The translations under genes were made by a program, and so were the position numbers. A DNA stretch of 64,000 nucleotides, taken from positions 1-64,000 of the forward strand of contig DATEDN010000099.1 in the NCBI GenBank assembly GCA_035281645.1, read 5' to 3'. This DNA comes from JACCTH01 sp035281645. Its GTDB lineage: Bacteria > Actinomycetota > Acidimicrobiia > Spongiisociales > ZC4RG35. How positions within the stretch are numbered: position 1 is the stretch's first letter; the number at the start of each line of letters is the position of its first letter. Of this stretch, positions 49,452-58,052 are shown piece after piece. The notes below the pieces were generated by a model, which had not been told where the DNA came from, searched no databases, and saw only the letters and a program-made list of their open reading frames with translations.

Positions 49452-50876
49452 GTGAGCACTGACGAGCTTCCCTACCGGTTCGAGCGCAGCGCCCTGGCGG
49501 CTGACCTAGCGGCTGCCCACGCCGATCTCGGTCCCGGAGCGGCAACCGGACAGATGGTGGCCGTGGCCGGTCGGGTGATGCTCAAGCGCTCGTTCGGCAA
49601 GCTCATTTTCCTCACAATTCGTGATTACTCGGGGCGGATCCAACTCCTTGCCGAGTCGTCTCGACTGGCAGGCAACGCCTTCGAGAAAGTGGCGGAGGCC
49701 AACCTTGGTGACTGGGTAGGCGGGGTGGGCGAAATGGTCACGACCAAAAAGGGCGAGCTCTCGGTGCGACTCGAGTCGTTCGTGGTTCTGGCCCGCATTC
49801 ATCGTCCCCTCCCCGATAAGTGGCATGGCCTGACCGACATCGAGGCCCGGTCTCGTCAGCGTTACCTCGACCTCATTGTCAACGACCGCTCCCTCGCCGT
49901 GGCTCAGGCCCGCTCGGAGGTGGTCAGCGAGCTTCGCTCCGAGTTCCTTGCCCGCGGCTTCGTCGAAGTCGAGACCCCGGTGCTCCTATCGCAGGCCACC
50001 GGGGCCATCGCCCGACCCTTTCTTACCCATCACGAATCCCTCGACCTGCAGATGAAGCTACGTATCTCACTCGAGCTCTATCTGAAACGGCTCGTCGTCG
50101 GAGGAATGGAGCGGGTTTTTGAGATCGGACGCGTGTTTCGTAACGAAGGCATCGACTCCACTCATAATCCCGAGTTCACGATGCTCGAGGCCTATCAGGC
50201 CCTGGCCGACTATCACGACATGATCACGCTCGTCGAAGAGGTCTTCGTCGCAGTGGTGAAATCGGTCACAGGCGGGACGACCATCAGCTATCGGGGCAAG
50301 CCACTCGAGTTCAACCCGCCATTTCGGAGGGCGACGATGCTGGACCTGGTCAGCGAGGCCGCCGGCGAGCCCGTCTCCCTCGAACGTCCTCTCGACGAGC
50401 TCCGCCGCCTTGCTCACCAGCTGGGGACGGAGGTCGAGGACGCTTGGGGTCCGGGTCGGGTGATCGAGGCGATATATGACCAGGTGGTCGAGGGGAGCAT
50501 CTGGGAGCCGACTTTTGTCACCGATTACCCCAAAGAGATTTCGCCATTGGCCCGAGTCCACCGTTCGAGCGCCGACTTGACCGAGCGCTTCGAGCTGGTC
50601 ATTGCGGGATCCGAGTATGTCAACGCCTTCTCCGAGTTGATCGATCCGCTCGATCAGAGGGCGCGGTTCGAAGAACAGGCCGCCGCTCGGGCGGCGGGCG
50701 ACGTCGAAGCCCACCCGCTCGATGAGGACTTCTTGCGGGCACTCGAGTACGGCATGCCCCCCACCGGCGGCCTCGGCATAGGAGTCGATCGGCTGGTGAT
50801 GCTCGTCACCGACACCCATCACATCCGGGACGTCATCCTCTTTCCGACTCTCCGTCCGGAGAGCCCCGCGCCCTAG
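49452..50876 (+). CDS. lysS: Lysyl-tRNA synthetase, class II
   Basis: The 474-residue enzyme has an N-terminal OB-fold (GRVMLKRSFGKLIFLTIRDY) and the class II catalytic core: motif 1 FVEVETPVLL, motif 2 ERVFEIGRVFRNEGIDSTHN with PEFTMLEAYQ, and motif 3 GGLGIGVDRLVMLVT. GSEYVNAFSELIDPLDQR is characteristic of LysRS. The length is slightly below the usual ~490-500. GTG 49452 has AAGG upstream. No MprF-type extension is present. Confidence 0.95.
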   Translation: MSTDELPYRFERSALAADLAAAHADLGPGAATGQMVAVAGRVMLKRSFGKLIFLTIRDYSGRIQLLAESSRLAGNAFEKVAEANLGDWVGGVGEMVTTKKGELSVRLESFVVLARIHRPLPDKWHGLTDIEARSRQRYLDLIVNDRSLAVAQARSEVVSELRSEFLARGFVEVETPVLLSQATGAIARPFLTHHESLDLQMKLRISLELYLKRLVVGGMERVFEIGRVFRNEGIDSTHNPEFTMLEAYQALADYHDMITLVEEVFVAVVKSVTGGTTISYRGKPLEFNPPFRRATMLDLVSEAAGEPVSLERPLDELRRLAHQLGTEVEDAWGPGRVIEAIYDQVVEGSIWEPTFVTDYPKEISPLARVHRSSADLTERFELVIAGSEYVNAFSELIDPLDQRARFEEQAAARAAGDVEAHPLDEDFLRALEYGMPPTGGLGIGVDRLVMLVTDTHHIRDVILFPTLRPESPAP

Positions 50877-50919
50877 CCGAGACCATCAAGTAGGGGCCGA
50901 ATCTGGCCGATTTAATGCC

Positions 50920-51498
50920 ATGGGAGATCCTGAGCACCCCATAACCGATGTGTCTGGTCTATTGGCCCTGATCGACCAGAAGGACGAGGAGATCGCCCGC
51001 CTGCGACAGCTGGTCGACACCTTCCTACCGGTCGACGTTGACACCGGCATGCTCAATCGCACCGGGACCATCGAAGCCATTCGTCGAGCCTGGGCCTGGT
51101 GGAATCGGCGGCGAGAACCATTTGGGGTAATGGTGATCGTGATCCCGGCCATGGCCGATCGTTCAGCGGAGCAGGCTGCCAGCCTGGCGCGATTGGTCTC
51201 CCTCGCCCTCTCCGATGCCGGACGGGCCGTCGACGACACAGGTCGGTTGGATAGCCACACCTTTGCCGTCGTGCTGCGCGAGTTTCAGCGCCATGGGGCC
51301 TCGACCGTCACCTCCCGGATTCGGACGACCTTGCGCCACGCTATCGCCGAGCCCGAGATCACGGCCGAGATCAAGTTCGGTCTCGTAGTGGCGGTGGAAG
51401 GTGACAGCGCCCGGCCCGAGGACTATCTCGACTTGGCTCTGGAGGCGGCGCGGACGGCCCGCTCCGAAGTTCCCAACATCGCCGAAATCGAACTGTGA
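50920..51498 (+). CDS. Degenerate GGDEF-like domain protein
   Basis: The 192-residue protein has a short N-terminal coiled coil (LLALIDQKDEEIARLRQLVD) and then a domain matching the GGDEF fold order: DVDTGMLNRTGTIEAIRRAW (family D-x-L-T-G-L-x-N-R), FGVMVIVIPAM, RLDSHTFAVVL (family R-x-G-G-D-E-F) and DYLDLALEAARTAR (family A-D-x-A-L-Y-x-A-K). The catalytic GGDEF residues are missing, so it should not make c-di-GMP. It may be a structural or nucleotide-sensing domain. The fold call is by eye. Confidence 0.6.
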   Translation: MGDPEHPITDVSGLLALIDQKDEEIARLRQLVDTFLPVDVDTGMLNRTGTIEAIRRAWAWWNRRREPFGVMVIVIPAMADRSAEQAASLARLVSLALSDAGRAVDDTGRLDSHTFAVVLREFQRHGASTVTSRIRTTLRHAIAEPEITAEIKFGLVVAVEGDSARPEDYLDLALEAARTARSEVPNIAEIEL

Positions 51499-51499
51499 G

Positions 51500-52492
51500 C
51501 TAAGGCCGAGCTGCCTGGACCCGCTCGACCAAGTATTCCCCAAGGTTCGTGAGCACCGCCCTCACTTTGGTATCGGGCAGGTCCAGCAGCAATCGCTGGG
51601 CCTTGTGGAGCCGATCGAGGGCGGCATCGACCGCCTGATCGACCCAGCCACCGTCGCGCAGGTGGGCAATGGCGCTCGCCACCACCTCCTCGGAATAGGG
51701 GCGGGGTCGGTCGAGCAGGGCCCGCAGCCGATCGCCGTCGGGGGCGGCGATGGCCGCCAGAACCGGAAGGGTGAATGTGCCTTCGCGAATATCGGAACCG
51801 GCCGGTTTCCCAAGGGTGGCTTCGTTTCCCACCAGATCGAGCGCATCGTCGCTCAGCTGGAAAACCATTCCGAGCTCCCAGGCCCATTCGGTCAGAGTGT
51901 CGACGATGTCATCGGTAGCTGCCGCGGCCATGGCACCGAGCCGGGCCGAAGTCCTGATCAAAGATGCCGTTTTTCCGCCGATAACGCGTTCATACTCGGA
52001 CCGGGAATGATCGAGCGAATCCACCAATTGCAACTCGCGGCTCTGGCCGACGACCAGTTCGGCATAGGTGACCGCCAGCAGACGAACCGCCTCCTGGGAG
52101 AGGTAAGTGGCCGCGACCTCCGAGGCGCGGGCGAGGAGAAAATCGCCGGCGAGGATGGCGACGGTGTTGTTCCAGTTGACGTTGGCGGAGGGCGCTCCCC
52201 GACGGGTATCCGACTCGTCGATGACATCATCGTGATAAAGGCTCCCGACATGAATCAACTCGACCGCCACCCCGGCTTCGACGGGTCGTCGAGTGTCGGA
52301 TTCGGGACCAAACTCAGCCGCCAGCAAAGCCAGCAGGGGCCGGAAGCGTTTCCCCCCCGCCACCAGCAGGTGTTGAAAGATCTTGGTGAGGTAGGGATCG
52401 TCGGCATTGGTCACCTCGAGCAGCCGTGCTTCGACCGTGGCGAGGCGGTCCCAGACCTGAGGGAGGGGAACCAGCGCGCTGAGTTCCTGCAT
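51500..52492 (-). CDS. Polyprenyl diphosphate synthase
   Basis: The 330-residue trans-prenyltransferase extends isoprenoid diphosphates. It has LLVAGGKRFRPLLALLAA, the first Asp-rich motif GSLYHDDVIDESDTRRG and second Asp-rich motif FQLSDDALDLVGNEA, plus GGKTASLIRTSARLGA. The product may be a C30-C50 chain for menaquinone or a shorter diphosphate; chain length cannot be read from sequence alone. ATG 52492 is preferred to TTG 52498. It ends 1 nt after the convergent GGDEF-like gene. Confidence 0.92.
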   Translation of the reverse strand: MQELSALVPLPQVWDRLATVEARLLEVTNADDPYLTKIFQHLLVAGGKRFRPLLALLAAEFGPESDTRRPVEAGVAVELIHVGSLYHDDVIDESDTRRGAPSANVNWNNTVAILAGDFLLARASEVAATYLSQEAVRLLAVTYAELVVGQSRELQLVDSLDHSRSEYERVIGGKTASLIRTSARLGAMAAAATDDIVDTLTEWAWELGMVFQLSDDALDLVGNEATLGKPAGSDIREGTFTLPVLAAIAAPDGDRLRALLDRPRPYSEEVVASAIAHLRDGGWVDQAVDAALDRLHKAQRLLLDLPDTKVRAVLTNLGEYLVERVQAARP

Positions 52493-52589
52493 GGTCAAAT
52501 CGTAATGACATGGCGGGCTCCGGACTCCGGCGGAGTGATCTACGCGAGCACTTCGGAGTTGGTCACAAGGTGTTGTGAGACCCTGCCGA

Positions 52590-52595
52590 TATAAT
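52590..52595 (+). promoter_or_regulatory. -10 box upstream of clpC
   Basis: TATAAT is a perfect -10 hexamer, 43 nt before the clpC start. No convincing -35 lies at 16-18 nt; TTGTGA (52573) is too close and TTGGTC (52559) too far. The transcription start would be near 52602, with GGAG at 52627-52630 serving GTG 52639. Confidence 0.5.
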
Positions 52596-52638
52596 CGCTA
52601 CTACCTCGCCAGGGGTGTAGCAGTCAGGAGCATTGAGA

Positions 52639-55146
52639 GTGTTTGAGCGCTTTACCGACCGGGCACGACGAGTCGTCGTCCTCGCTCAGGAAGAAGCACG
52701 CCTGCTCAATCACAGCTACATCGGAACCGAGCACATCCTCCTCGGTCTCCTCAACGAAGGCGAAGGCATCGCTGCCCGTGCTCTCGAAGGCCTCAATATC
52801 AATCTTGTCGGAGTGCGCGACCAGGTGGTCGAGATCATCGGTCGGGGAGCGCAGGCTCCGAGCGGACACATTCCGTTCACTCCCCGGGCGAAGAAAGTCC
52901 TCGAGCTCTCATTGCGAGAAGCACTCCAGCTTGGACACAACTACATCGGGACTGAACACATCCTCCTGGGTCTGATCCGCGAGGGGGAGGGGGTGGCGGC
53001 GCAAGTCCTGCAAAAGATGGGAGCCGAACTCACCAAGGTTCGTCATGCCGTGATCCAGCTTCTCAACGGTTCCGGTCAGAGCGAGGATCAGCCTCAGCAG
53101 AGCTCTGCGGGGTCCGGCAGCTCACGGGGCGAGTCCTCCACCTCGGGCTCCACCGTCCTCGATCAATTCGGCCGCAACTACACCCAACTCGCCCGCGAGC
53201 GCAAACTCGACCCGGTGATCGGCCGCACCCGGGAGATCGAGCGGGTCATGCAGATCCTCTCCCGCCGCACAAAGAACAATCCGGTCCTCATTGGCGAGCC
53301 GGGCGTAGGCAAGACGGCCATCGTCGAGGGCCTGGCCCAGCGCATCGTCGCCAACGACGTGCCCGAGACGCTCCACAATCGCCAGCTCTACACCCTCGAC
53401 CTCGGAGCTCTCGTGGCGGGATCGCGTTATCGGGGCGACTTCGAAGAGCGCCTGAAGAAGGTGCTGAAAGAGATTCGCACTCGGGGCGACATCATTCTTT
53501 TCATCGACGAGATCCACACCCTGGTCGGTGCCGGTGCCGCCGAGGGAGCAATCGACGCCGCTTCCATCCTCAAACCGATGCTGGCCCGCGGTGAGCTCCA
53601 GACCATTGGTGCTACGACGCTCGAGGAATATCGCAAGTACCTCGAGAAGGACTCCGCCCTCGAACGGCGTTTCCAACCGGTCCGAGTCGAGGAGCCATCA
53701 GTCACCGACACGATTCAGATCTTGATGGGCTTGAAGGAGCGCTACGAGACCCACCACTCAGTCCGATTCACAGACGCGGCCATCGTCTCTTCGGCCAACC
53801 TGGCCGATCGATACATCTCGGATCGTCACCTTCCGGACAAGGCGATCGACCTCATCGACGAAGCCGGCAGTCGGATGCGGATCTACCGCTCCAGCTCAGA
53901 TCCCGACCTCGCGGAAATCGATCGCAAAGTCACGGACATACGCAAGCAAAAGAACGAGGCCGCCTCCGCCCAGCAGTTCGAGCGGGCCGCCCAGCTCCGC
54001 GATCAGGAGCGAAGCCTGCTCGCCGACCGCATCGAGCGCGAGCAGTCCTTGAAGGACACCGGCGGCGAGACCGGCTGGGTGATCGACGAAGAAGAGATCG
54101 CAGAGGTGCTGGCTCAGTGGACCGGCATCCCCGTCCACCGCTTGACGGAGGAGGAGACCGCACGCCTGGTTCAGATGGAGTCAGAGCTCCACCAGCGCAT
54201 CATCGGCCAACACGACGCCATCGTGGCGGTGTCGAAAGCCATCCGCCGCACCCGTGCCGGCCTGAAGGATCCCAAGCGTCCTTCCGGTTCGTTCATCTTC
54301 CTCGGCCCCTCCGGAGTCGGAAAGACCGAGACCGCCAAGGCGCTGACCGAATTCCTGTTTGGCAACGAGGACGCCCTCATCCAACTCGACATGTCCGAGT
54401 ACATGGAGAAACACACCGTCAGCCGGCTAGTCGGTTCCCCACCCGGATACGTCGGCTATGACGAGGGCGGTCAGTTGACCGAGGCCGTGCGCCGCAAGCC
54501 CTTCTCAGTGGTCCTTTTTGACGAGATCGAAAAGGCCCATCCCGACGTCTTCAACACCCTGCTCCAGATCCTCGAGGACGGGCGCCTGACCGATGCACAG
54601 GGGCGGACGGTCGACTTCAAGAACACCGTGATCATCATGACCTCCAACCTCGGCACCCGCGATCTGCGCAAGAAGTCCGTCGGTTTCCATGTCGATTCCG
54701 ATGACGTCACCTACGAGGCCATGAAGGAGAAGGTAACCGAGGAGCTGAAGCGCCACTTCCGGCCTGAGTTCATCAACCGTCTTGACGAGATAATCGTCTT
54801 CCACGAGCTGACCTTGGACGAGATCAAGGCGATCGTCGACTTCATGCTGAAGCGGGTTCGCACCCAGCTCGCTAGCCAGGGTCTTGACCTCGTTCTCACC
54901 GATGACGCCAAGGTCTTCTTGGCCAACAAGGGGTACGACCGCGAAATGGGTGCCCGTCCCTTGCGGCGGGCGGTCCAGCGGCTACTCGAGGATCCTCTCT
55001 CCGAGCGGGTGCTGCTTGGCGACTTCAAAGCCGGTTCGACCGTGCTGGTGAGCGTCGAAGAGGGGGCCGAGGAATTGTCGTTCGAGGCGGTGGAGGCAAC
55101 CCCGCCCGAGCCGGCACCCTCGCCGGTGGCCGCGGTCAACGAGTAG
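52639..55146 (+). CDS. clpC: ATP-dependent Clp protease ATP-binding subunit ClpC
   Basis: The 835-residue Hsp100 unfoldase feeds ClpP. It starts FERFTDRARRVVVLAQEEAR with two N-domain repeats (YIGTEHILLGL twice). AAA1 has GEPGVGKTAIVEGLAQRI and IILFIDEIHTLVGAG. A UVR/M domain (AASAQQFERAAQLRDQER) is followed by AAA2 with GPSGVGKTETAKAL and VVLFDEIEKAHPDVF. GTG 52639 gives the canonical MFERF N-terminus and has GGAG upstream; TTG 52633 is less likely. No McsA/McsB or CtsR genes are adjacent. Confidence 0.96.
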   Translation: MFERFTDRARRVVVLAQEEARLLNHSYIGTEHILLGLLNEGEGIAARALEGLNINLVGVRDQVVEIIGRGAQAPSGHIPFTPRAKKVLELSLREALQLGHNYIGTEHILLGLIREGEGVAAQVLQKMGAELTKVRHAVIQLLNGSGQSEDQPQQSSAGSGSSRGESSTSGSTVLDQFGRNYTQLARERKLDPVIGRTREIERVMQILSRRTKNNPVLIGEPGVGKTAIVEGLAQRIVANDVPETLHNRQLYTLDLGALVAGSRYRGDFEERLKKVLKEIRTRGDIILFIDEIHTLVGAGAAEGAIDAASILKPMLARGELQTIGATTLEEYRKYLEKDSALERRFQPVRVEEPSVTDTIQILMGLKERYETHHSVRFTDAAIVSSANLADRYISDRHLPDKAIDLIDEAGSRMRIYRSSSDPDLAEIDRKVTDIRKQKNEAASAQQFERAAQLRDQERSLLADRIEREQSLKDTGGETGWVIDEEEIAEVLAQWTGIPVHRLTEEETARLVQMESELHQRIIGQHDAIVAVSKAIRRTRAGLKDPKRPSGSFIFLGPSGVGKTETAKALTEFLFGNEDALIQLDMSEYMEKHTVSRLVGSPPGYVGYDEGGQLTEAVRRKPFSVVLFDEIEKAHPDVFNTLLQILEDGRLTDAQGRTVDFKNTVIIMTSNLGTRDLRKKSVGFHVDSDDVTYEAMKEKVTEELKRHFRPEFINRLDEIIVFHELTLDEIKAIVDFMLKRVRTQLASQGLDLVLTDDAKVFLANKGYDREMGARPLRRAVQRLLEDPLSERVLLGDFKAGSTVLVSVEEGAEELSFEAVEATPPEPAPSPVAAVNE

Positions 55147-55186
55147 CTCCCCGTCTCCCTTCCGGCGGGAAGGTATCAAGGGGGAG
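55147..55186 (+). terminator. Hairpin directly after clpC
   Basis: CTCCCC (55147-55152) pairs with GGGGAG (55181-55186), and CCTTCC (55158-55163) pairs with GGAAGG (55168-55173) around a GGCG loop. It starts at the first base after the clpC stop. There is no U-run, so it may be a high-GC intrinsic terminator or a 3'-end stabilising stem. Confidence 0.5.
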
Positions 55187-55269
55187 GAAACCGGGCGCTT
55201 CGCTCGCTATTCTCCGGCCCCGGCGGGACAAAGCGCTCGCCGATCACACCAATTGGAAGGAATACAACT

Positions 55270-56439
55270 GTGAGACAACACCTACGCGTGCTGTCGCTTC
55301 TGGCGGTAGCAATGCTGGTGCTGGCTGCCTGTGGCGGAAGTGCCGCGACTACCACGACAGCCCCTACAACCGATACCACCGCCGCCCCGACCGAGACGAC
55401 CGAAGCCCCCACGGAAACCACAGCCGGCGAGGCGACGACCACGACGGGAGCGGCTCCCGCCGCCTGCGATGCCACTGTCGGACTCGTCTTCGACATCGGC
55501 GGCCGGGGCGACCAATCGTTCAACGACTCCGCTGCGGCCGGTCTCGAACGAGCCGCCGACGAGATGGGGATCACCTTTACCGAGGCCTCGCCTAACGAGG
55601 ACGGCTCGAACCGGGCTGAGCTACTCCAGCTCGCGGCCGATGCCAGCGACATCGTGATCGCGGTGGGCTTCCTCTTCGAGGGCGACGCTGCGGCGGTGGC
55701 GGCAGAGAACCCCGATGTCAACTTTGCGGTAGTCGACTCCCCGATGCTCGACCTGACCGTTGACCCGCCCGTTCCCTACGGCGACAACTCGGCTGGATTG
55801 GTCTTCTCCGAAGAGCAAGGCTCCTTCCTGGTTGGCGCTGCTGCTGCTCTCAAGTCGGCCACGGGGACCGTCGGCTTCATCGGCGGCGTCAGTGGCGTCG
55901 GAGGCTTGATCGAGAAGTTCGAAGCTGGCTTCCAGGCTGGCGCGATGGCGGTCAATCCCGACATCGAGATCCTCAGCGAGTACATCACCGCCGCCCCTGA
56001 CTTCGATGGCTTCAACGCTCCCGACCGTGCCCGCGAGATCGCCTTGGCGATGTACGACGGCGGAGCCGACATCGTTTACCACGCCGCTGGCGGCTCGGGT
56101 GCCGGCCTCTTCGAGGCCGCTTCCGTGGCTAGCGATACCTCCGGTTCAAAGGTCTGGGCCATTGGGGTCGACTCCGACCAGTACAACACGGCGGACCCAG
56201 CGGTGCAGGAGTTCATCCTCACCTCGATGTTGAAGCGGGTCGACGTTGCGGTGTTCGAGGCGATCAGGTCCCAGTGCGAAGGTACCTTCACCTCTGGACC
56301 AACTGCCTACGACCTAACGGTGGACGGGGTTGGATATTCCACCTCAGGTGGCTTTGTCGATGACATCGCCGACCAGCTGGAGGACTTCAAGGCTCAAATT
56401 GTCAGTGGCGACATCGTCGTCCCCACCGAGCCCTCCTAG
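55270..56439 (+). CDS. BMP-family ABC transporter substrate-binding lipoprotein
   Basis: The 389-residue protein has a lipoprotein signal, VAMLVLAACGGS (lipobox LAAC), and a Thr-rich linker (about 25-65). The BMP (PnrA-like) domain contains VGLVFDIGGRGDQSFNDSAA, FAVVDSPML and GTVGFIGGVSGVGGLIEKFE, with VDSDQYN near the ligand pocket. Known relatives bind purine nucleosides. GTG 55270 has GGAAGGA upstream. It begins the importer operon with the ATPase and two permeases downstream. Confidence 0.93.
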   Translation: MRQHLRVLSLLAVAMLVLAACGGSAATTTTAPTTDTTAAPTETTEAPTETTAGEATTTTGAAPAACDATVGLVFDIGGRGDQSFNDSAAAGLERAADEMGITFTEASPNEDGSNRAELLQLAADASDIVIAVGFLFEGDAAAVAAENPDVNFAVVDSPMLDLTVDPPVPYGDNSAGLVFSEEQGSFLVGAAAALKSATGTVGFIGGVSGVGGLIEKFEAGFQAGAMAVNPDIEILSEYITAAPDFDGFNAPDRAREIALAMYDGGADIVYHAAGGSGAGLFEAASVASDTSGSKVWAIGVDSDQYNTADPAVQEFILTSMLKRVDVAVFEAIRSQCEGTFTSGPTAYDLTVDGVGYSTSGGFVDDIADQLEDFKAQIVSGDIVVPTEPS

Positions 56440-56478
56440 GCAGCGCCCAAACAAGTAACAACATCCAACAGCCTCGAC

Positions 56479-56510
56479 GAGCGGGACCGGCCTATTGTCC
56501 GGTCCCGCTC
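56479..56510 (+). terminator. Strong hairpin between binding protein and ABC ATPase genes
   Basis: GAGCGGGACCGG (56479-56490) pairs perfectly with CCGGTCCCGCTC (56499-56510) around an 8-nt loop. A short pyrimidine stretch with TATTTC follows. It sits 22 nt before the ATPase start. It probably acts as a partial terminator or mRNA stabiliser, keeping the binding protein more abundant than the membrane components. Confidence 0.6.
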
Positions 56511-56531
56511 CCCTATTTCACGGAGGATTAG

Positions 56532-58052
56532 TTGGCGACCGCGATCGAGTTGTCGGGCATAACCAAGCGATTTCCCGGAGTGGTTGCCAACGATCAAGTC
56601 AATCTCACGGTCGAGGAAGGTGAGATCCACGCCATCTGTGGAGAGAACGGAGCCGGCAAATCCACTCTGATGAAGATCCTCTACGGGATGCAGCAGGCGG
56701 ATTCCGGCACGATGAAGGTGCACGGCCGGGAGGTTCGGTTCGTTTCTCCTACCGAGGCGATCGGCGCCGGCATCGGCATGGTCCACCAGCACTTCATGCT
56801 CGCCGACCAGCTCACAGTCCTCGAGAACGTGATTCTCGGGGCGGAACCGACCAGGGCTTTGGGTCGAATTGACTTCGAAAAGGCCCGGGCGCATCTGCGC
56901 GAGGTCGGTCAGGCCTACGGACTGACAATTGATCCCAACGACCTGATTGAAGAGCTGGAAGTCGGTGAGCGGCAACGAGTGGAGATCATCAAAGTGCTCT
57001 ACCGGGGTGCGAAGATCCTCATCCTTGACGAGCCCACTGCGGTTCTGGTGCCCCAGGAGGTGGAGGAGCTCTTTCGCAACATGCGGGGCCTCAAGGAGGA
57101 CGGGGCCACGATCCTTTTCATCGATCACAAACTCGACGAGGTCTTGGCCATCGCCGACACCATCACGGTTCTGCGCGACGGCAAGACCGTCGCCACCGTC
57201 AAGCCCCACGAGGTGACAGCGCACGACCTGGCCGAGCTGATGGTGGGATCGGAGCTGCCAACCCCAGAGACGACCGAGTCCACCGTCACCGACCAGGTGG
57301 CTCTCGATGTCGATTCGGTCACGGTGCTCGACGAAGACGAACGGGTCCTAGTGGACGATGTCACGTTCCGGATTCGTCGCGGGGAAGTGGTGGGGATCGC
57401 TGGGGTCGAAGGGAACGGGCAGGCGGAACTGGTCGATGCCATTCTCGGGACGCGACCAGTCCATCGCGGTTCGATCAAGCTGATGGGAGAGGACATAACC
57501 CTGCTGCCGGTCAGGGAGAGGCGAGAGCGGGGGATTGGCTACATCCCTCAGGACCGGCATCGAGAAGGACTGCTACTGACCGCCCCTCTCTGGGAGAACG
57601 CCGCCTTAGGCCATCAGACAAGAGCGCCGTTCGCCAAGGGTTTCTTCATCGACCGGGCGGGTAGCAAGGAGCGCACCGAGCACATTCGCAAAGAGTTCGA
57701 CGTCCGCACACCCAATGTCGATGTTCATGCTCATGCCCTCTCCGGCGGCAACCAGCAGAAGCTGATCGTTGGGAGGGAGATGACTGCCGAGCCGGTGGTC
57801 CTGCTCGCCGCCCATCCAACTCGCGGCATCGACGTCGGAGCCCAGGGCGAGGTCTGGGATGACATCAGGCTGGCACGTTCCAAGGGGATGGCGACCCTCT
57901 TGATCTCGGCCGATCTCGACGAGCTGATTGGCTTATCCGACACCATTGTCGTGATGCTCCGGGGAAGGCTCGTGGCCACGCTTGATCCGGCCATAGTCTC
58001 TCCGCGCGAGCTCGGGGCATACATGACCGGGGCCAAGGAAGGGGCTGCGTGA
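56532..58052 (+). CDS. Nucleoside/simple-sugar ABC transporter ATP-binding protein
   Basis: The 506-residue protein has two ABC domains. The first has Walker A GENGAGKSTLMKIL, signature LEVGERQRVEI and Walker B ILILDEPTAVL. The second has the shortened A motif GVEGNGQAELV, typical of the ribose/nucleoside (RbsA/NupO-like) group, and signature LSGGNQQKLIVGREM. In the second Walker B region the usual D-E-P reads LLAAHPTRGIDVG (A-A-H-P), so the second site is probably inactive. TTG 56532 has GGAGG upstream. Confidence 0.93.
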   Translation: MATAIELSGITKRFPGVVANDQVNLTVEEGEIHAICGENGAGKSTLMKILYGMQQADSGTMKVHGREVRFVSPTEAIGAGIGMVHQHFMLADQLTVLENVILGAEPTRALGRIDFEKARAHLREVGQAYGLTIDPNDLIEELEVGERQRVEIIKVLYRGAKILILDEPTAVLVPQEVEELFRNMRGLKEDGATILFIDHKLDEVLAIADTITVLRDGKTVATVKPHEVTAHDLAELMVGSELPTPETTESTVTDQVALDVDSVTVLDEDERVLVDDVTFRIRRGEVVGIAGVEGNGQAELVDAILGTRPVHRGSIKLMGEDITLLPVRERRERGIGYIPQDRHREGLLLTAPLWENAALGHQTRAPFAKGFFIDRAGSKERTEHIRKEFDVRTPNVDVHAHALSGGNQQKLIVGREMTAEPVVLLAAHPTRGIDVGAQGEVWDDIRLARSKGMATLLISADLDELIGLSDTIVVMLRGRLVATLDPAIVSPRELGAYMTGAKEGAA

